A stretch of DNA of 33,998 nucleotides. Source: Candidatus Thalassarchaeaceae archaeon. Its GTDB lineage: Archaea; Thermoplasmatota; Poseidoniia; Poseidoniales; Thalassarchaeaceae. The translations under genes were made by a program, and so were the position numbers. The notes beneath the pieces are model-generated. The model saw nothing but the letters and a program-made list of their open reading frames with translations. It had not been told where the DNA came from and made no database searches. Numbering within the stretch: the stretch's first letter is position 1; each line of letters begins with the position of its first letter. The stretch spans positions 1 to 33,998 of the forward strand of contig JASMFB010000007.1 in assembly GCA_030751995.1 (NCBI GenBank), given 5' to 3'. Below are positions 18,545 through 27,611 of the stretch, piece by piece.

Positions 18545-19981
18545 TCAGAATAATAGTGATTTGATCATCCACCATTTGGTGTGAAATTGGCCTTGAGCTT
18601 CCTTAGAAGAAATCATATCGGTAAGGGCACGTTGCAATTCCACCTTCTTGACAGCCTTTGAGATGAAGATATTCATCAGCCACCTTCTTTTGACTAAACG
18701 TTGTAGTTTGTGTGAGTTTGTTAATTCTGGAGAGAGTTCTTCCCACAACTTATCCTGATATTCAATCGCCGATTCAGAAGTAAACCCTTCCTTGTGAATT
18801 TCTAGATCGAATATGGTAGAAGCCATCTTTGCAGATAGCAATGCATTGCCAATCCCTTCACCCGTGAATGGATCAACCAGTGACGCCGCATCTCCTACAC
18901 ACATAGCGCCTGCCATCGCTGTACGCCGGGGCTGGAATGATGGTGGATTCTTGCGTGGACTACCGAATGGTAATTGCCACCCCTTGCCCGATTTTTCTAC
19001 TACCTTCGCATTCGCAAAACGCTTACTGAATTTTGGTGATTCATTAATCACCCAATCCTGGAGTCCACGTAGTTTGACCTTCTGTTTATCCATCTCTGTG
19101 ATGACCATCCCTATTCCCACATTGACCACACCGTTACCAACAGGGAATATCCAGAAATATCCTGGAAGCACTCCATCAATGAAGTGAATTTCAATCGATC
19201 CTTTCCAATCCCCACATCCTTCCACGCCCGTCCAGTATTCACGATATGCGCCACAGTAGTGCGCTTTGTCCACCATTGGTTCATCGTGATGAGCAGTAAT
19301 TGCCCGGGCCACGGGACAATTGTACCCACCCGCTCCGATAGTCAGGGGGGCGGTATAATGCAGACTTTCACCATCGTGAATACCCGTGATACCCCTCACA
19401 GCATCACCTTCAATGTGTACCTCTTTGACCGTGAAATTCTGAATCACAGCACCACCAGATTCCAATACCTTTTCATTGGAATTTCGGAAGAGCAGCGTGT
19501 CAAACTGCCGTCGAGGTAGGCTGTAACCAGCTTCCCGATTTTCAACTTCTTCTTCTGGAAGGGGAATTCGAACTTCTCTTCCATTCGGACCACCGAAAAT
19601 AATCGAATCGACTCTGAAATGAGGGGTTTTCTCCAAGTCGACTTTCACACCCAACTCCTCGACATGCTTCAGCGATTTCCCACCAACCGCATCCCCACAG
19701 GTTTTGTCCCGTGGCCAGACAGCCTTCTCCACTAGCAGGACCTTGAGCCCATTCATTGCCATGAATCCGGCAGCCCCGCTGCCACCAGGTCCACCCCCGA
19801 CGACGATGGCATCGAACACGGAACCAGATTCTGGTACGGGACCCGAATCAATTGGCATATCCCAGTCCATCAACGCACCCAGCCGTAGGCTGGTCAATAC
19901 GGTCTTCAAGCGTTGGGGCGCTGATTTCATGGCTAGAAGCCCCATCCCCGCACTGTGAGCACCGATATTCGAATCATCCAA
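18545..19981 (-). CDS. Geranylgeranyl reductase family flavoprotein (archaeal lipid/isoprenoid saturation)
   Basis: AIVVGGGPGGSGAAGFMAMNGLKVLLVEKAVWPRDKTCGDAVGGKSL; GDAASLVDPFTGEGIGNALLSAKMA. Start likely internal, reducing overlap with cutA. Confidence 0.9.
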   Translation of the reverse strand: MDDSNIGAHSAGMGLLAMKSAPQRLKTVLTSLRLGALMDWDMPIDSGPVPESGSVFDAIVVGGGPGGSGAAGFMAMNGLKVLLVEKAVWPRDKTCGDAVGGKSLKHVEELGVKVDLEKTPHFRVDSIIFGGPNGREVRIPLPEEEVENREAGYSLPRRQFDTLLFRNSNEKVLESGGAVIQNFTVKEVHIEGDAVRGITGIHDGESLHYTAPLTIGAGGYNCPVARAITAHHDEPMVDKAHYCGAYREYWTGVEGCGDWKGSIEIHFIDGVLPGYFWIFPVGNGVVNVGIGMVITEMDKQKVKLRGLQDWVINESPKFSKRFANAKVVEKSGKGWQLPFGSPRKNPPSFQPRRTAMAGAMCVGDAASLVDPFTGEGIGNALLSAKMASTIFDLEIHKEGFTSESAIEYQDKLWEELSPELTNSHKLQRLVKRRWLMNIFISKAVKKVELQRALTDMISSKEAQGQFHTKWWMIKSLLF

Positions 19982-20269
19982 ACGACACTTCCTGATACTT
20001 GGATTGAGGCCGAGGTTGGGGCTTTTGCTCAGACGTTAGTGGAGGCAGGAGCGGCCTGTGTCCAACATTCATCCATTCAATCCACATACAAATGGGAAGG
20101 CGTGATCGAGTCGTCTGCGGAATGGAGGGTACAGTTGAAAGTCTCAGAATCTCGCTTCGATGCGGTTTTGACAACACTCGGAGAAATTCACCCCTATGAT
20201 ATTCCACAAATCATTCATTGGGTCGCAGAATCGACTCAAGAATACGCCGAATGGGTTGATTCTGACTAG
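19955..20269 (+). CDS. cutA: Divalent-cation tolerance protein CutA
   Basis: IIQTTLPDTWIEAEVGAFAQTLVEAGAACVQHSSIQSTYKWEGVIESSAEWRVQLKVSES...IHPYDIPQIIHW typical CutA1. Confidence 0.92.
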   Translation: MSTDIRIIQTTLPDTWIEAEVGAFAQTLVEAGAACVQHSSIQSTYKWEGVIESSAEWRVQLKVSESRFDAVLTTLGEIHPYDIPQIIHWVAESTQEYAEWVDSD

Positions 20270-20316
20270 ACGCCCACATCGCTTGATTGAAATGCTGGTT
20301 AAGCCGCACCTGTAGC

Positions 20317-21495
20317 ATGGCCGACGAGCATGCGGACAAACGATTCGCAACTCGCTCGGTTCATTCGGGTACACAACACATCGAGGGCGCCGTGAACACC
20401 CCAATTTTCCAATCCTCCACATACTATCTGACCGATGAGCGCTACGCGGGCTGGGCCGATGGAGCCCAACACACCCTCATCTATTCTCGATTGTCTAGCG
20501 TGAACTCTGAGGCTTGCGTTGAGAAAATCTGTGCACTTGAGGGCGCCGAGGATGGCGAATTGTTCGCCAGCGGCATGGCCGCCATTTCAACCGTCCTAAT
20601 GGGGCTACTTTCCAAGGGTGATCACGTCGTGGCAAACCCCGACATTTACGGGGGAACATACGGACTGATGACTCAGGAACTACCGCGATTCGGCATCGAT
20701 GTTAGTATGGCAGACATGCGCGACCCTCAATCGTATGAGGCAGCTATACAGGACAACACCAAGATGCTCTACATCGAGAGTTTGTCTAATCCAGTTCTGA
20801 AGGTCTGCGACATCGAAGCCATGGCTGCAATTGCTCGAGCCCACGACCTCCTGTTGGTCATCGATAATACATTCACTACCCCATGGGGCTGTCAACCAAT
20901 TGAGATGGGCTGCGATTTGGTCATTCATTCGACCACCAAGTATCTCGGCGGCCATTCAGATATTGTTGGGGGCGCAGTCGTTGGACGCAAGGATCTCATT
21001 GCCGAATTGTTCCCGAAGAAGGTTCACTTTGGGGGTTCACCCGATCCACACGCTTGCTATCTGCTTGAGCGAGGCATGCGCACACTAAGCGCCCGAATGC
21101 CAATCCATTGCGCCAACGCTGCTGAGATTGCCAAGCGATTGGAAGCCCACCCGAAGATTTCCAGCGTCATCCATCCTTCATTGGCGAGCCACCCTGATTA
21201 CGAGGTCGGCCAGCGCACCATGCCCAAGGGAACAGGAATGCTTGCGTTTGTCATCAACGGTGGAGATGATGCCGCAGCAGGCTTCATGCGTGGTCTGAAA
21301 CTTTTCTTTGAGGCCACGAGTTTGGGTGGTGTGGAGAGTTTGATTGAATGCCCATTCAACACGAGTCACATGTCTATTCCTGAAGATGTTCGAATGGCTG
21401 CGGGCGTTGTCCCTGGCTTCGTTAGAGTGAGTGTTGGAATCGAAGACGTCGATGATTTGTGGGAAGATATTGAACGCGCCCTCACCGACTCCTGA
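20317..21495 (+). CDS. Cys/Met metabolism PLP-dependent enzyme (cystathionine gamma-synthase/lyase type)
   Basis: FATRSVHSG; EDGELFASGMAAIS; IDNTFTTPWGCQPIEMGCDLVIHSTTKYLGGHSDIVGG (PLP lysine). ATG at 20317 preferred over ORF start 20287. Confidence 0.94.
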   Translation: MADEHADKRFATRSVHSGTQHIEGAVNTPIFQSSTYYLTDERYAGWADGAQHTLIYSRLSSVNSEACVEKICALEGAEDGELFASGMAAISTVLMGLLSKGDHVVANPDIYGGTYGLMTQELPRFGIDVSMADMRDPQSYEAAIQDNTKMLYIESLSNPVLKVCDIEAMAAIARAHDLLLVIDNTFTTPWGCQPIEMGCDLVIHSTTKYLGGHSDIVGGAVVGRKDLIAELFPKKVHFGGSPDPHACYLLERGMRTLSARMPIHCANAAEIAKRLEAHPKISSVIHPSLASHPDYEVGQRTMPKGTGMLAFVINGGDDAAAGFMRGLKLFFEATSLGGVESLIECPFNTSHMSIPEDVRMAAGVVPGFVRVSVGIEDVDDLWEDIERALTDS

Positions 21496-21547
21496 ACCTA
21501 ACAATGGTCGGGGATTGAATCAAAACCTCATAGGAATTCCACAAGGC

Positions 21548-23164
21548 ATGGATTGGGGCACGGACCCGGGTAATTTCCAGATTACCACTGGATACAAACG
21601 GATTCGTCGAATCAACCGGGCACTCATGGAAACTTGGTTTCGAGAAATCTCTCTAGTCGATATCGATACCTTACCAAGTGAAGGGGGTATTCTGTTCACA
21701 ACGTGGCACCCAGGGGGTATGATTGACCCTATGTTGATGATGGCCTCAATGCCAGGTAGTCTAACATTTGCAGCCAAACATACAATGTTCAAAATTCCAA
21801 TTTTTGGAAGAATCATTCGAATGGCAGGGGCCAAACCTGTTCACCGGGCACAAGACACCACATCAACAGAAGACGCATCCACCAATCGTTCAGCGAAAAA
21901 TTCCGCACTCATCGAGACATTAGGAGATTCAGTTGCAACCGGTGGGCGCGTGGTCATTTTTCCTGAAGGCGTAACCCACCTAAAACCACACCCAGTCAGG
22001 CTTCGCACGGGAGCAGCTCGGATTCTTCTTCATGCCATTAAACAAGCGAGAGAAGAAGGGTTTCCACAGCCTCACATTATTCCACTTGGTTTGCATTATA
22101 GTGATCAGCATCGATTCAGAGAACGCGTCAGCCTCCAAGTCAATCAACCGTTGCCAATTCCCCCATTGCCTGGTGAAGAAGGCGCTCCAGAACCGACAGC
22201 CGAAGAGGTTGCAGAATTTGGAGAACAAGCCAATGAAAGAGCATGGTGTGGCACGATTACAGCACTACTCAAAATGGAAATGAATCGATGCAATCAAGCA
22301 CAGGAAACATGGGAAGACAGAGAACTTGTATGGCGAGCAAGGAGAATGATTCACGTCCATCGCGCTTCAGTGAACATGGCTCCTAAAGGCCCCCTCCCCT
22401 ATGACCAAGCATTGCTGGGCTCACGCAGAGTCAGGGCGGCATGGCAATACCAATCCCTCAATGACGTCGAACGAACCGAAGAAATTGAAGGAAAGTTTCG
22501 TGAACACCACTATGACATGAACAAATTGGGATTCCGCTCATGGGAGATTTCTAATCGTGAAGAGCGCATTTCCAAACGTGCCCTTGCGAAGAATATGGTG
22601 TACTGGTTATGGTCTATTTCTTGGATGTTAGGCGTTGTGTCTTGGGGCGCTGTAATTGGCGCAATTCCACCCTATATGTTCACAAGAGTGGTGACCAATC
22701 GTTTAGCGAGAATTGAATCCAATAAAGCTGGCCTGGGAACTATGAAATTGCTTGGTTCAGTGATGGTGTATCCAATTTGGTGGACCCTCATTTCTCTACC
22801 CATTGGGTGGTTCATTTCATCCCCGAATTCGGCACTCCATGATGTGAATATACCCAGCATCATCTTGCCAATGTTGGCATCGATTCCATGGCCATTGACG
22901 GCGTTAATCGTCTTGTTATGGTGGCCTCTTTCAGCCCGATTACATCTCAAATTGTATGCTCGCGCCAGCCGTTCATGGCGCGCTCTTCGCTTGGGTTTCA
23001 AACTTCGCAGTGGTGCTGTGGATTGGGAACAATTGTTGCAGACGCACGCTTCACTGGCCAAGGAGTTGGCCACTATCGGTGACGGCCTTGTCCTTCCAGG
23101 GGATCCGGATTGGGTTAATCCTGAACCCGGCATTGATGATTGGCAAGTTGTTCGTATACGTTGA
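21548..23164 (+). CDS. Membrane acyltransferase, PlsC/Gpt2-Sct1 (GPAT)-like
   Basis: TTWHPGGMIDPMLM, VIFPEGVTHLKPHPVRLRTGAARI, IIPLGLHYSDQHRFRERVSLQVNQPLPI; two or more C-terminal TM segments. ORF track start 21431 overlaps the upstream gene; ATG at 21548 assumed. Confidence 0.82.
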   Translation: MDWGTDPGNFQITTGYKRIRRINRALMETWFREISLVDIDTLPSEGGILFTTWHPGGMIDPMLMMASMPGSLTFAAKHTMFKIPIFGRIIRMAGAKPVHRAQDTTSTEDASTNRSAKNSALIETLGDSVATGGRVVIFPEGVTHLKPHPVRLRTGAARILLHAIKQAREEGFPQPHIIPLGLHYSDQHRFRERVSLQVNQPLPIPPLPGEEGAPEPTAEEVAEFGEQANERAWCGTITALLKMEMNRCNQAQETWEDRELVWRARRMIHVHRASVNMAPKGPLPYDQALLGSRRVRAAWQYQSLNDVERTEEIEGKFREHHYDMNKLGFRSWEISNREERISKRALAKNMVYWLWSISWMLGVVSWGAVIGAIPPYMFTRVVTNRLARIESNKAGLGTMKLLGSVMVYPIWWTLISLPIGWFISSPNSALHDVNIPSIILPMLASIPWPLTALIVLLWWPLSARLHLKLYARASRSWRALRLGFKLRSGAVDWEQLLQTHASLAKELATIGDGLVLPGDPDWVNPEPGIDDWQVVRIR

Positions 23165-23168
23165 ACAC

Positions 23169-23807
23169 TCACCCAACCGTCATACATCCCATGAACCAGA
23201 GCAGTGGACTGAGCACCACTCCAACAAGTGCTCCTGTGCCTAGCGCTCTCTCCCCAAACCCGAATCCAATAATTGTAGTCAACAGTGCAGTGAGTGGCCA
23301 AAGCACGCAAATTATTTCACCAAATCCACTACTATACACAGGCCCGTAATACATACTCTCTATTGACATCGTCGAGGGTATAACCCAGAAAGTGGAAAAA
23401 CCCAATCCAAAGAAAAACCATCGCCAATAAAAGGGCTTGACTTCGATGGCAACCCACTCCCCTTCATGTTGCACAAATTTGTATTTCTCCACCCCATAGT
23501 CGGCAATCTTTGATGGAATACCTGCAAGCCCATCTTCTTCCCAACCTTCGGACCAATCTTGTTCTTGAGGGACCTCAAATCGGGTTTGACATTCTGGACA
23601 CCTCGCTCCCCCGGTATATCCAATTGGAATTCTCAATTTCACATCGTCACAAGACGGACAGGAAACTTCGTACTTTTCCTCAGAAACGAATTTCTCCCCT
23701 TCTCTAAGTCGAGCAATCAATTCCGCCTTTTTCCCTGAGACGGGCAATCCCCGTTCCTTCAATTGCTCCTTGAGTTGAGCAACTGTCATTGAGTAGAAAT
23801 CATCCAT
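23169..23807 (-). CDS. SAP-domain plus zinc-ribbon-like membrane protein
   Basis: MTVAQLKEQLKERGLPVSGKKAELIARLREG (SAP); CPSC...CPEC; hydrophobic C-terminal half (WFFFGLGFSTFWVIPS; IICVLWPLTALLTTIIGFGFG; GALVGVVLSPLLWFM). Confidence 0.8.
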   Translation of the reverse strand: MDDFYSMTVAQLKEQLKERGLPVSGKKAELIARLREGEKFVSEEKYEVSCPSCDDVKLRIPIGYTGGARCPECQTRFEVPQEQDWSEGWEEDGLAGIPSKIADYGVEKYKFVQHEGEWVAIEVKPFYWRWFFFGLGFSTFWVIPSTMSIESMYYGPVYSSGFGEIICVLWPLTALLTTIIGFGFGERALGTGALVGVVLSPLLWFMGCMTVG

Positions 23808-23858
23808 GATGCTTGAACCACCGCTGGAACAGCGATAAACAAATGCCCGGACGTTGAA

Positions 23859-25595
23859 TCAAATTTCAACAAAGTCCGACGCACCACTTCGTGTTGCAAA
23901 GGCCCGCATCGCTTCGACGTAATCATCTGAAGATCCACCTTCAGCAAGCACACCACTGGCTTCGTACAGGGCCTTCAGTGCAGGCACCCAGTCACCACCC
24001 TTGTCGCGTGCATCAGAGCCAAAGTGCCAACCCTCTGATTCGGCCCTTTCATGAACGTTAATCCAAGCCCACCCAAGTGCTTCTTGCGCCGGTGTCTTAC
24101 CTTTCTTGGCCTTCGTGATTGTACTACCGACACCATCGATTCTTGCCTTACGAACCAATTCATCTGCATGTCCACACAATCCATCCATGTCCCCTGCATT
24201 CCATGGGAATCTAGACAGCATGACGTGTTCTGCCCTCTCAGATTCCATCTTTTTGAGGAAGGCACCAAAGCCTTGTTTCCGTTTGGTTTGCTTCTCAACA
24301 ATCTTCTCTGCTTCATCTCCGGTGATGCCATAGATTTCCTCTAGGACAAGGTCTCCCCATTGAGGCCATAGTGCGACGAGATTTGCATGACAGGACGTAT
24401 CTTCAAGTTTCAACACATCATCTTCAAGTTCTTCAAACGAACCGTCACTCCGGATATGTAGCCCCCCTTCTTCCAACGCTTTGGATAATATGAGTTCCAG
24501 CGCCGCCTTTTCAGGCGGCGATCCGTTAATCGCTTCAATCATCGATTCTCTATCGTCCATGGCCCACCAACGTTCACCTATGATACAACCTTCGTTCATG
24601 TTGAGGCACAGTGTTTTGCGCAGTGCCTTAGTGAGTTGTGAATCAGTCACAGAAAGATTGAGCCATGCTTCGACGACTTCGTCCACCTTCTCTTGAGCAG
24701 CGGATGGCAATTCCTTGTCTTCAGGCCAACCCTCTGGTCGCCAATTCCATTCGACTTCCGCGAAATCAACCAATCGTGGAGGCATCATTCGAAGGGCAAC
24801 TGATCGGAGTACAGACTCTTCAACAGCAACGCCTGCTAAATCACTCTCATCAAGAATGACAAGTGAATCACCTATCCTTAGGTGGACACCCTCACTCTGT
24901 TCAGAAGTGGCCGATGGCGAACAATGAATCCCATCCTTTTGTGTGAATTTCAGGGGTGAATCAGCAAGCCCTCCTTGTAACCACCCCTCCGGTGGCGCAG
25001 GGTCGCTCCCCGTGCAAATAATTCCGTCTTCCATAGAGAAGAACCACCAGCCCGAACGTGCATGGTCTTCCCATGCCAGCAACCGCTGGCGGGGGTGACC
25101 ATGGTTCTGGAATGAGACCAGATGTGTGGGTTTGGCAAGACCACGTCGTACATATGACGAATTTCCAAAGAGGGGGTGTGTAAATGTGGCTACCATACTC
25201 CTCTCATCATCATGCGATGCATGCAGTGATCCTGCGAGCGCACGGGCGGGACCATCACCTCTTTTCTTGGTCATGCGTTTACCCAACCATTTGCGATCAT
25301 TTTTCTTCGCAATTACTTTTGCACATTCTTTCAATGAACGCTGAACAGGATCCTTTCTTGCGCGCTTCACTGTATATGCAACGATTGGCATCATGGCGTG
25401 CGGATCATCCAGTAAATCTGACAGATTCTTCTCGAGACGTTTGAGAACTCCAGCCGAGGCACGCTTGGTTCCACGCGCACGCATCCGCTGCTTCTTTTGC
25501 CCAGGGAATTCGACTTTACTTGGTCCAGCCACTATGCATCCCCTCCTGTCCGAAATCCATGCTTGGCTTGACGCCTCCGGCGAACAATTCACCAC
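23859..25595 (-). CDS. Large protein of unknown function
   Basis: Clean 578-codon ORF with no family I recognise; N-terminal start uncertain (possible internal start near MRARGTKRASAG). Confidence 0.65.
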   Translation of the reverse strand: MVNCSPEASSQAWISDRRGCIVAGPSKVEFPGQKKQRMRARGTKRASAGVLKRLEKNLSDLLDDPHAMMPIVAYTVKRARKDPVQRSLKECAKVIAKKNDRKWLGKRMTKKRGDGPARALAGSLHASHDDERSMVATFTHPLFGNSSYVRRGLAKPTHLVSFQNHGHPRQRLLAWEDHARSGWWFFSMEDGIICTGSDPAPPEGWLQGGLADSPLKFTQKDGIHCSPSATSEQSEGVHLRIGDSLVILDESDLAGVAVEESVLRSVALRMMPPRLVDFAEVEWNWRPEGWPEDKELPSAAQEKVDEVVEAWLNLSVTDSQLTKALRKTLCLNMNEGCIIGERWWAMDDRESMIEAINGSPPEKAALELILSKALEEGGLHIRSDGSFEELEDDVLKLEDTSCHANLVALWPQWGDLVLEEIYGITGDEAEKIVEKQTKRKQGFGAFLKKMESERAEHVMLSRFPWNAGDMDGLCGHADELVRKARIDGVGSTITKAKKGKTPAQEALGWAWINVHERAESEGWHFGSDARDKGGDWVPALKALYEASGVLAEGGSSDDYVEAMRAFATRSGASDFVEI

Positions 25596-26359
25596 CTCGC
25601 TAACGCAGCGGCCTCAACATCGTGTAAATTCGCGGGCACGAGGAGACAATGTATGCGCCCCCCTTTAATCCCTGAGATTTCATCTGGTGTACCTACTGAA
25701 ATTCGAGCATCTTCCGTGCCCATGTCTGAGCAGAGAACAAGAGTCCAATCCTCAACTTCAACATCCAATCTCTCCGCCATCCTCTGTAGAACGTCTACAG
25801 CAATCCAGGGTGTCATGGGACTTTGTTCTCCCTCGCCCATCCCGGTTGGATCTAGGTCGAGTAGGGCCAGAGTATGCAGGTCACGTTCCCGATTGGCAAG
25901 AATGATTTCCAAAGGTGAAGTGGGCAGGTAGTCCCCGTAGGGATAAGCAAAGGTACACTGCCTTCCAAATCGATATGATTGCAATCCAACAGCACCAGTG
26001 ACAATTGTCGTTATGGACACTCCATGTTCGACATGACATGGCACTCCCATTTCCTCACAGCGAATTTGCAGATCAACGTGAGTGGTCGCTTGAAGAGGGT
26101 CGCCAACAACCAGAAGCGCCACCTTTGCGGTTTGGGCCAATGCTAGCAAATCATGCGGCTCTTCAACTGCGGACCGCATCCTCAATTCCCAGTGACCAAT
26201 CAATCCTTCCATGTTCACCAATTCATCAGGTGGCAAGAGAGCTGTATATCCCTCGAGGAATCGATAATCTGCGCTGCGCGCAGCATCTAGTGCTGCAACC
26301 GTCATCTGTTGCAAATCTCCGGGCCCCAACCCAATCAACCAGAGACCATTTTCACCCAT
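25589..26359 (-). CDS. dphB: Diphthine synthase
   Basis: GLWLIGLGPGDLQQMTVAALDAARSADYRFLEGYTALL; VVGDPLQATTH; HGVSITTIVTGAVGLQSYRFGRQCTFAYPYGDYLPTSPLEII. Confidence 0.95.
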   Translation of the reverse strand: MGENGLWLIGLGPGDLQQMTVAALDAARSADYRFLEGYTALLPPDELVNMEGLIGHWELRMRSAVEEPHDLLALAQTAKVALLVVGDPLQATTHVDLQIRCEEMGVPCHVEHGVSITTIVTGAVGLQSYRFGRQCTFAYPYGDYLPTSPLEIILANRERDLHTLALLDLDPTGMGEGEQSPMTPWIAVDVLQRMAERLDVEVEDWTLVLCSDMGTEDARISVGTPDEISGIKGGRIHCLLVPANLHDVEAAALARW

Positions 26360-26413
26360 TGTCTCCCTCCGTCACCGTCAAGCGGGGCAGGCCCGTCGAC
26401 CCCATCGAGCGTC

Positions 26414-27460
26414 ATGCTTCATTTGAGAGTGCCGAGCCAAGATACGGATCGTATTCTCCAGCAACTCAAGGCTGCATCAGCATTACCTGAGGGCGCCAGA
26501 GTGCAAATGGATCCAAACGATTCCGAATACCGCTATATTCCATTCATTGGCAATTTACCACCATCAATAGCAGAACATTACTCCTCAGTCGACATCGAGG
26601 TGCAACCCCCCGCACCACGAACTTACAGAGATCACTTAGTTGCCCTACTCTCGTCCGAAGTTGTTTCATCGATTGAGTGGCCAACTCGTCACGAGTTTGT
26701 TGGCGACCTCATCCTCATCAAACTTGATGATGAACAACGTCAGTATGGTGGTGCGATTGGTGATGCCCTGCTTCTCCAACACTCTCGAACTCGAGCGGTT
26801 TTCGAAGATCTTGGTGTCACAGGTACATTCCGTGTTCGTGATCTCAAATTACTAGCGGTTCGTGAGGACCAAGATTCGTCGACACGAACACAGATTATTG
26901 AGAACGGCCATTATCTGTGGACCAACCCGGCCACCGTCTATTATTCGTCTAGACTTTCCCACGAGCGTGAAGGAACACTTGCTTGTGCTGAGAAATTGCG
27001 CGATGAAGTGGGACGACCATTAGTTGTCTGTGATCCATACGCGGGCGTTGGACCATCATTACTTCCCTTAATTTCTGAACCAGATTTGGTTGGTGAATTG
27101 TTTGCCGGTGACTTGAATCCTGCGGCAGTCGAGTTCCTTAGGGAGAATATCAACTACACATCAGCAACCATCGAATGCACGGATGCTCGTCTACTCAAAG
27201 ACCGCCCAGAGATGTGTGGCAAGTTTGACCTACTATTGGTCAACATCCCCCACGATACTCTCGAACATCTGCCTGACCTCCTCCCACTGGTACGAATGGG
27301 AGGAATTATCCGGGGGTGGGCAATCATCGAACAATCAGATTTCCAAACATCACAACAACTGCTTCGAGATACTCTAGGTTCGGAGGCGACTTTCGAGAGT
27401 CGACGATCCTATTCCGCCTCTGCAAACCTCTGTAGATTTGAAGCACGCAAGGCTGCGTAA
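26414..27460 (+). CDS. trm5: tRNA (guanine37-N1)-methyltransferase Trm5
   Basis: NPATVYYSSRLSHER; VCDPYAGVGPSLLPL; AGDLNPAAVEFLRENI; LLVNIPHDTLEHL. ATG at 26414 (MLHLRVPSQD) preferred. Confidence 0.9.
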   Translation: MLHLRVPSQDTDRILQQLKAASALPEGARVQMDPNDSEYRYIPFIGNLPPSIAEHYSSVDIEVQPPAPRTYRDHLVALLSSEVVSSIEWPTRHEFVGDLILIKLDDEQRQYGGAIGDALLLQHSRTRAVFEDLGVTGTFRVRDLKLLAVREDQDSSTRTQIIENGHYLWTNPATVYYSSRLSHEREGTLACAEKLRDEVGRPLVVCDPYAGVGPSLLPLISEPDLVGELFAGDLNPAAVEFLRENINYTSATIECTDARLLKDRPEMCGKFDLLLVNIPHDTLEHLPDLLPLVRMGGIIRGWAIIEQSDFQTSQQLLRDTLGSEATFESRRSYSASANLCRFEARKAA

Positions 27461-27472
27461 TTCACGTGGATT

Positions 27473-27547
27473 GGCGCCCCCGCCGGGATTTGAACCCGGG
27501 TCGGAGCCTCGACAGGGCTCCATGATAGGCCACTACACTACAGGGGC
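27473..27547 (-). tRNA. tRNA-Asp (GTC anticodon), CCA encoded
   Basis: Revcomp GCCCCTGTAGTGTAGTGGCCTATCATGGAGCCCTGTCGAGGCTCCGACCCGGGTTCAAATCCCGGCGGGGGCGCCA: acceptor GCCCCTG/CGGGGGC, anticodon stem GAGCC/GGCTC with loop CTGTCGA, T-arm CCGGG/CCCGG. Confidence 0.95.
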
Positions 27548-27573
27548 TGAGCGGACAAGCGACAGCGGACCTG

Positions 27574-27580
27574 TATTTAA
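27574..27580 (-). promoter_or_regulatory. Candidate archaeal TATA box for tRNA-Asp
   Basis: Minus strand reads TTAAATA, about 27-33 nt upstream of the tRNA 5' end at 27547, the expected TATA spacing in archaea. Confidence 0.5.
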
Positions 27581-27611
27581 TCGGTACTTGTTCCGCCGTT
27601 TGGGTGCGGCC

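Noticed and set aside
22672-23310. 212-aa minus-strand ORF
   Set aside because: Antisense to the acyltransferase C-terminal TM region; Arg/His/Cys-rich shadow composition.
26309-26413. N-terminal extension of the trm5 ORF
   Set aside because: Overlaps divergent dphB coding sequence; ATG at 26414 gives a typical Trm5 N-terminus.
26005-26490. 161-aa plus-strand ORF
   Set aside because: Antisense to dphB and overlapping the trm5 start; not supported.
27438-27611. N-terminal extension of the aldolase-like ORF
   Set aside because: It reads through the antisense of tRNA-Asp (PPPGFEPGSEPRQGSMIGHYTTGA is a classic tRNA read-through peptide).
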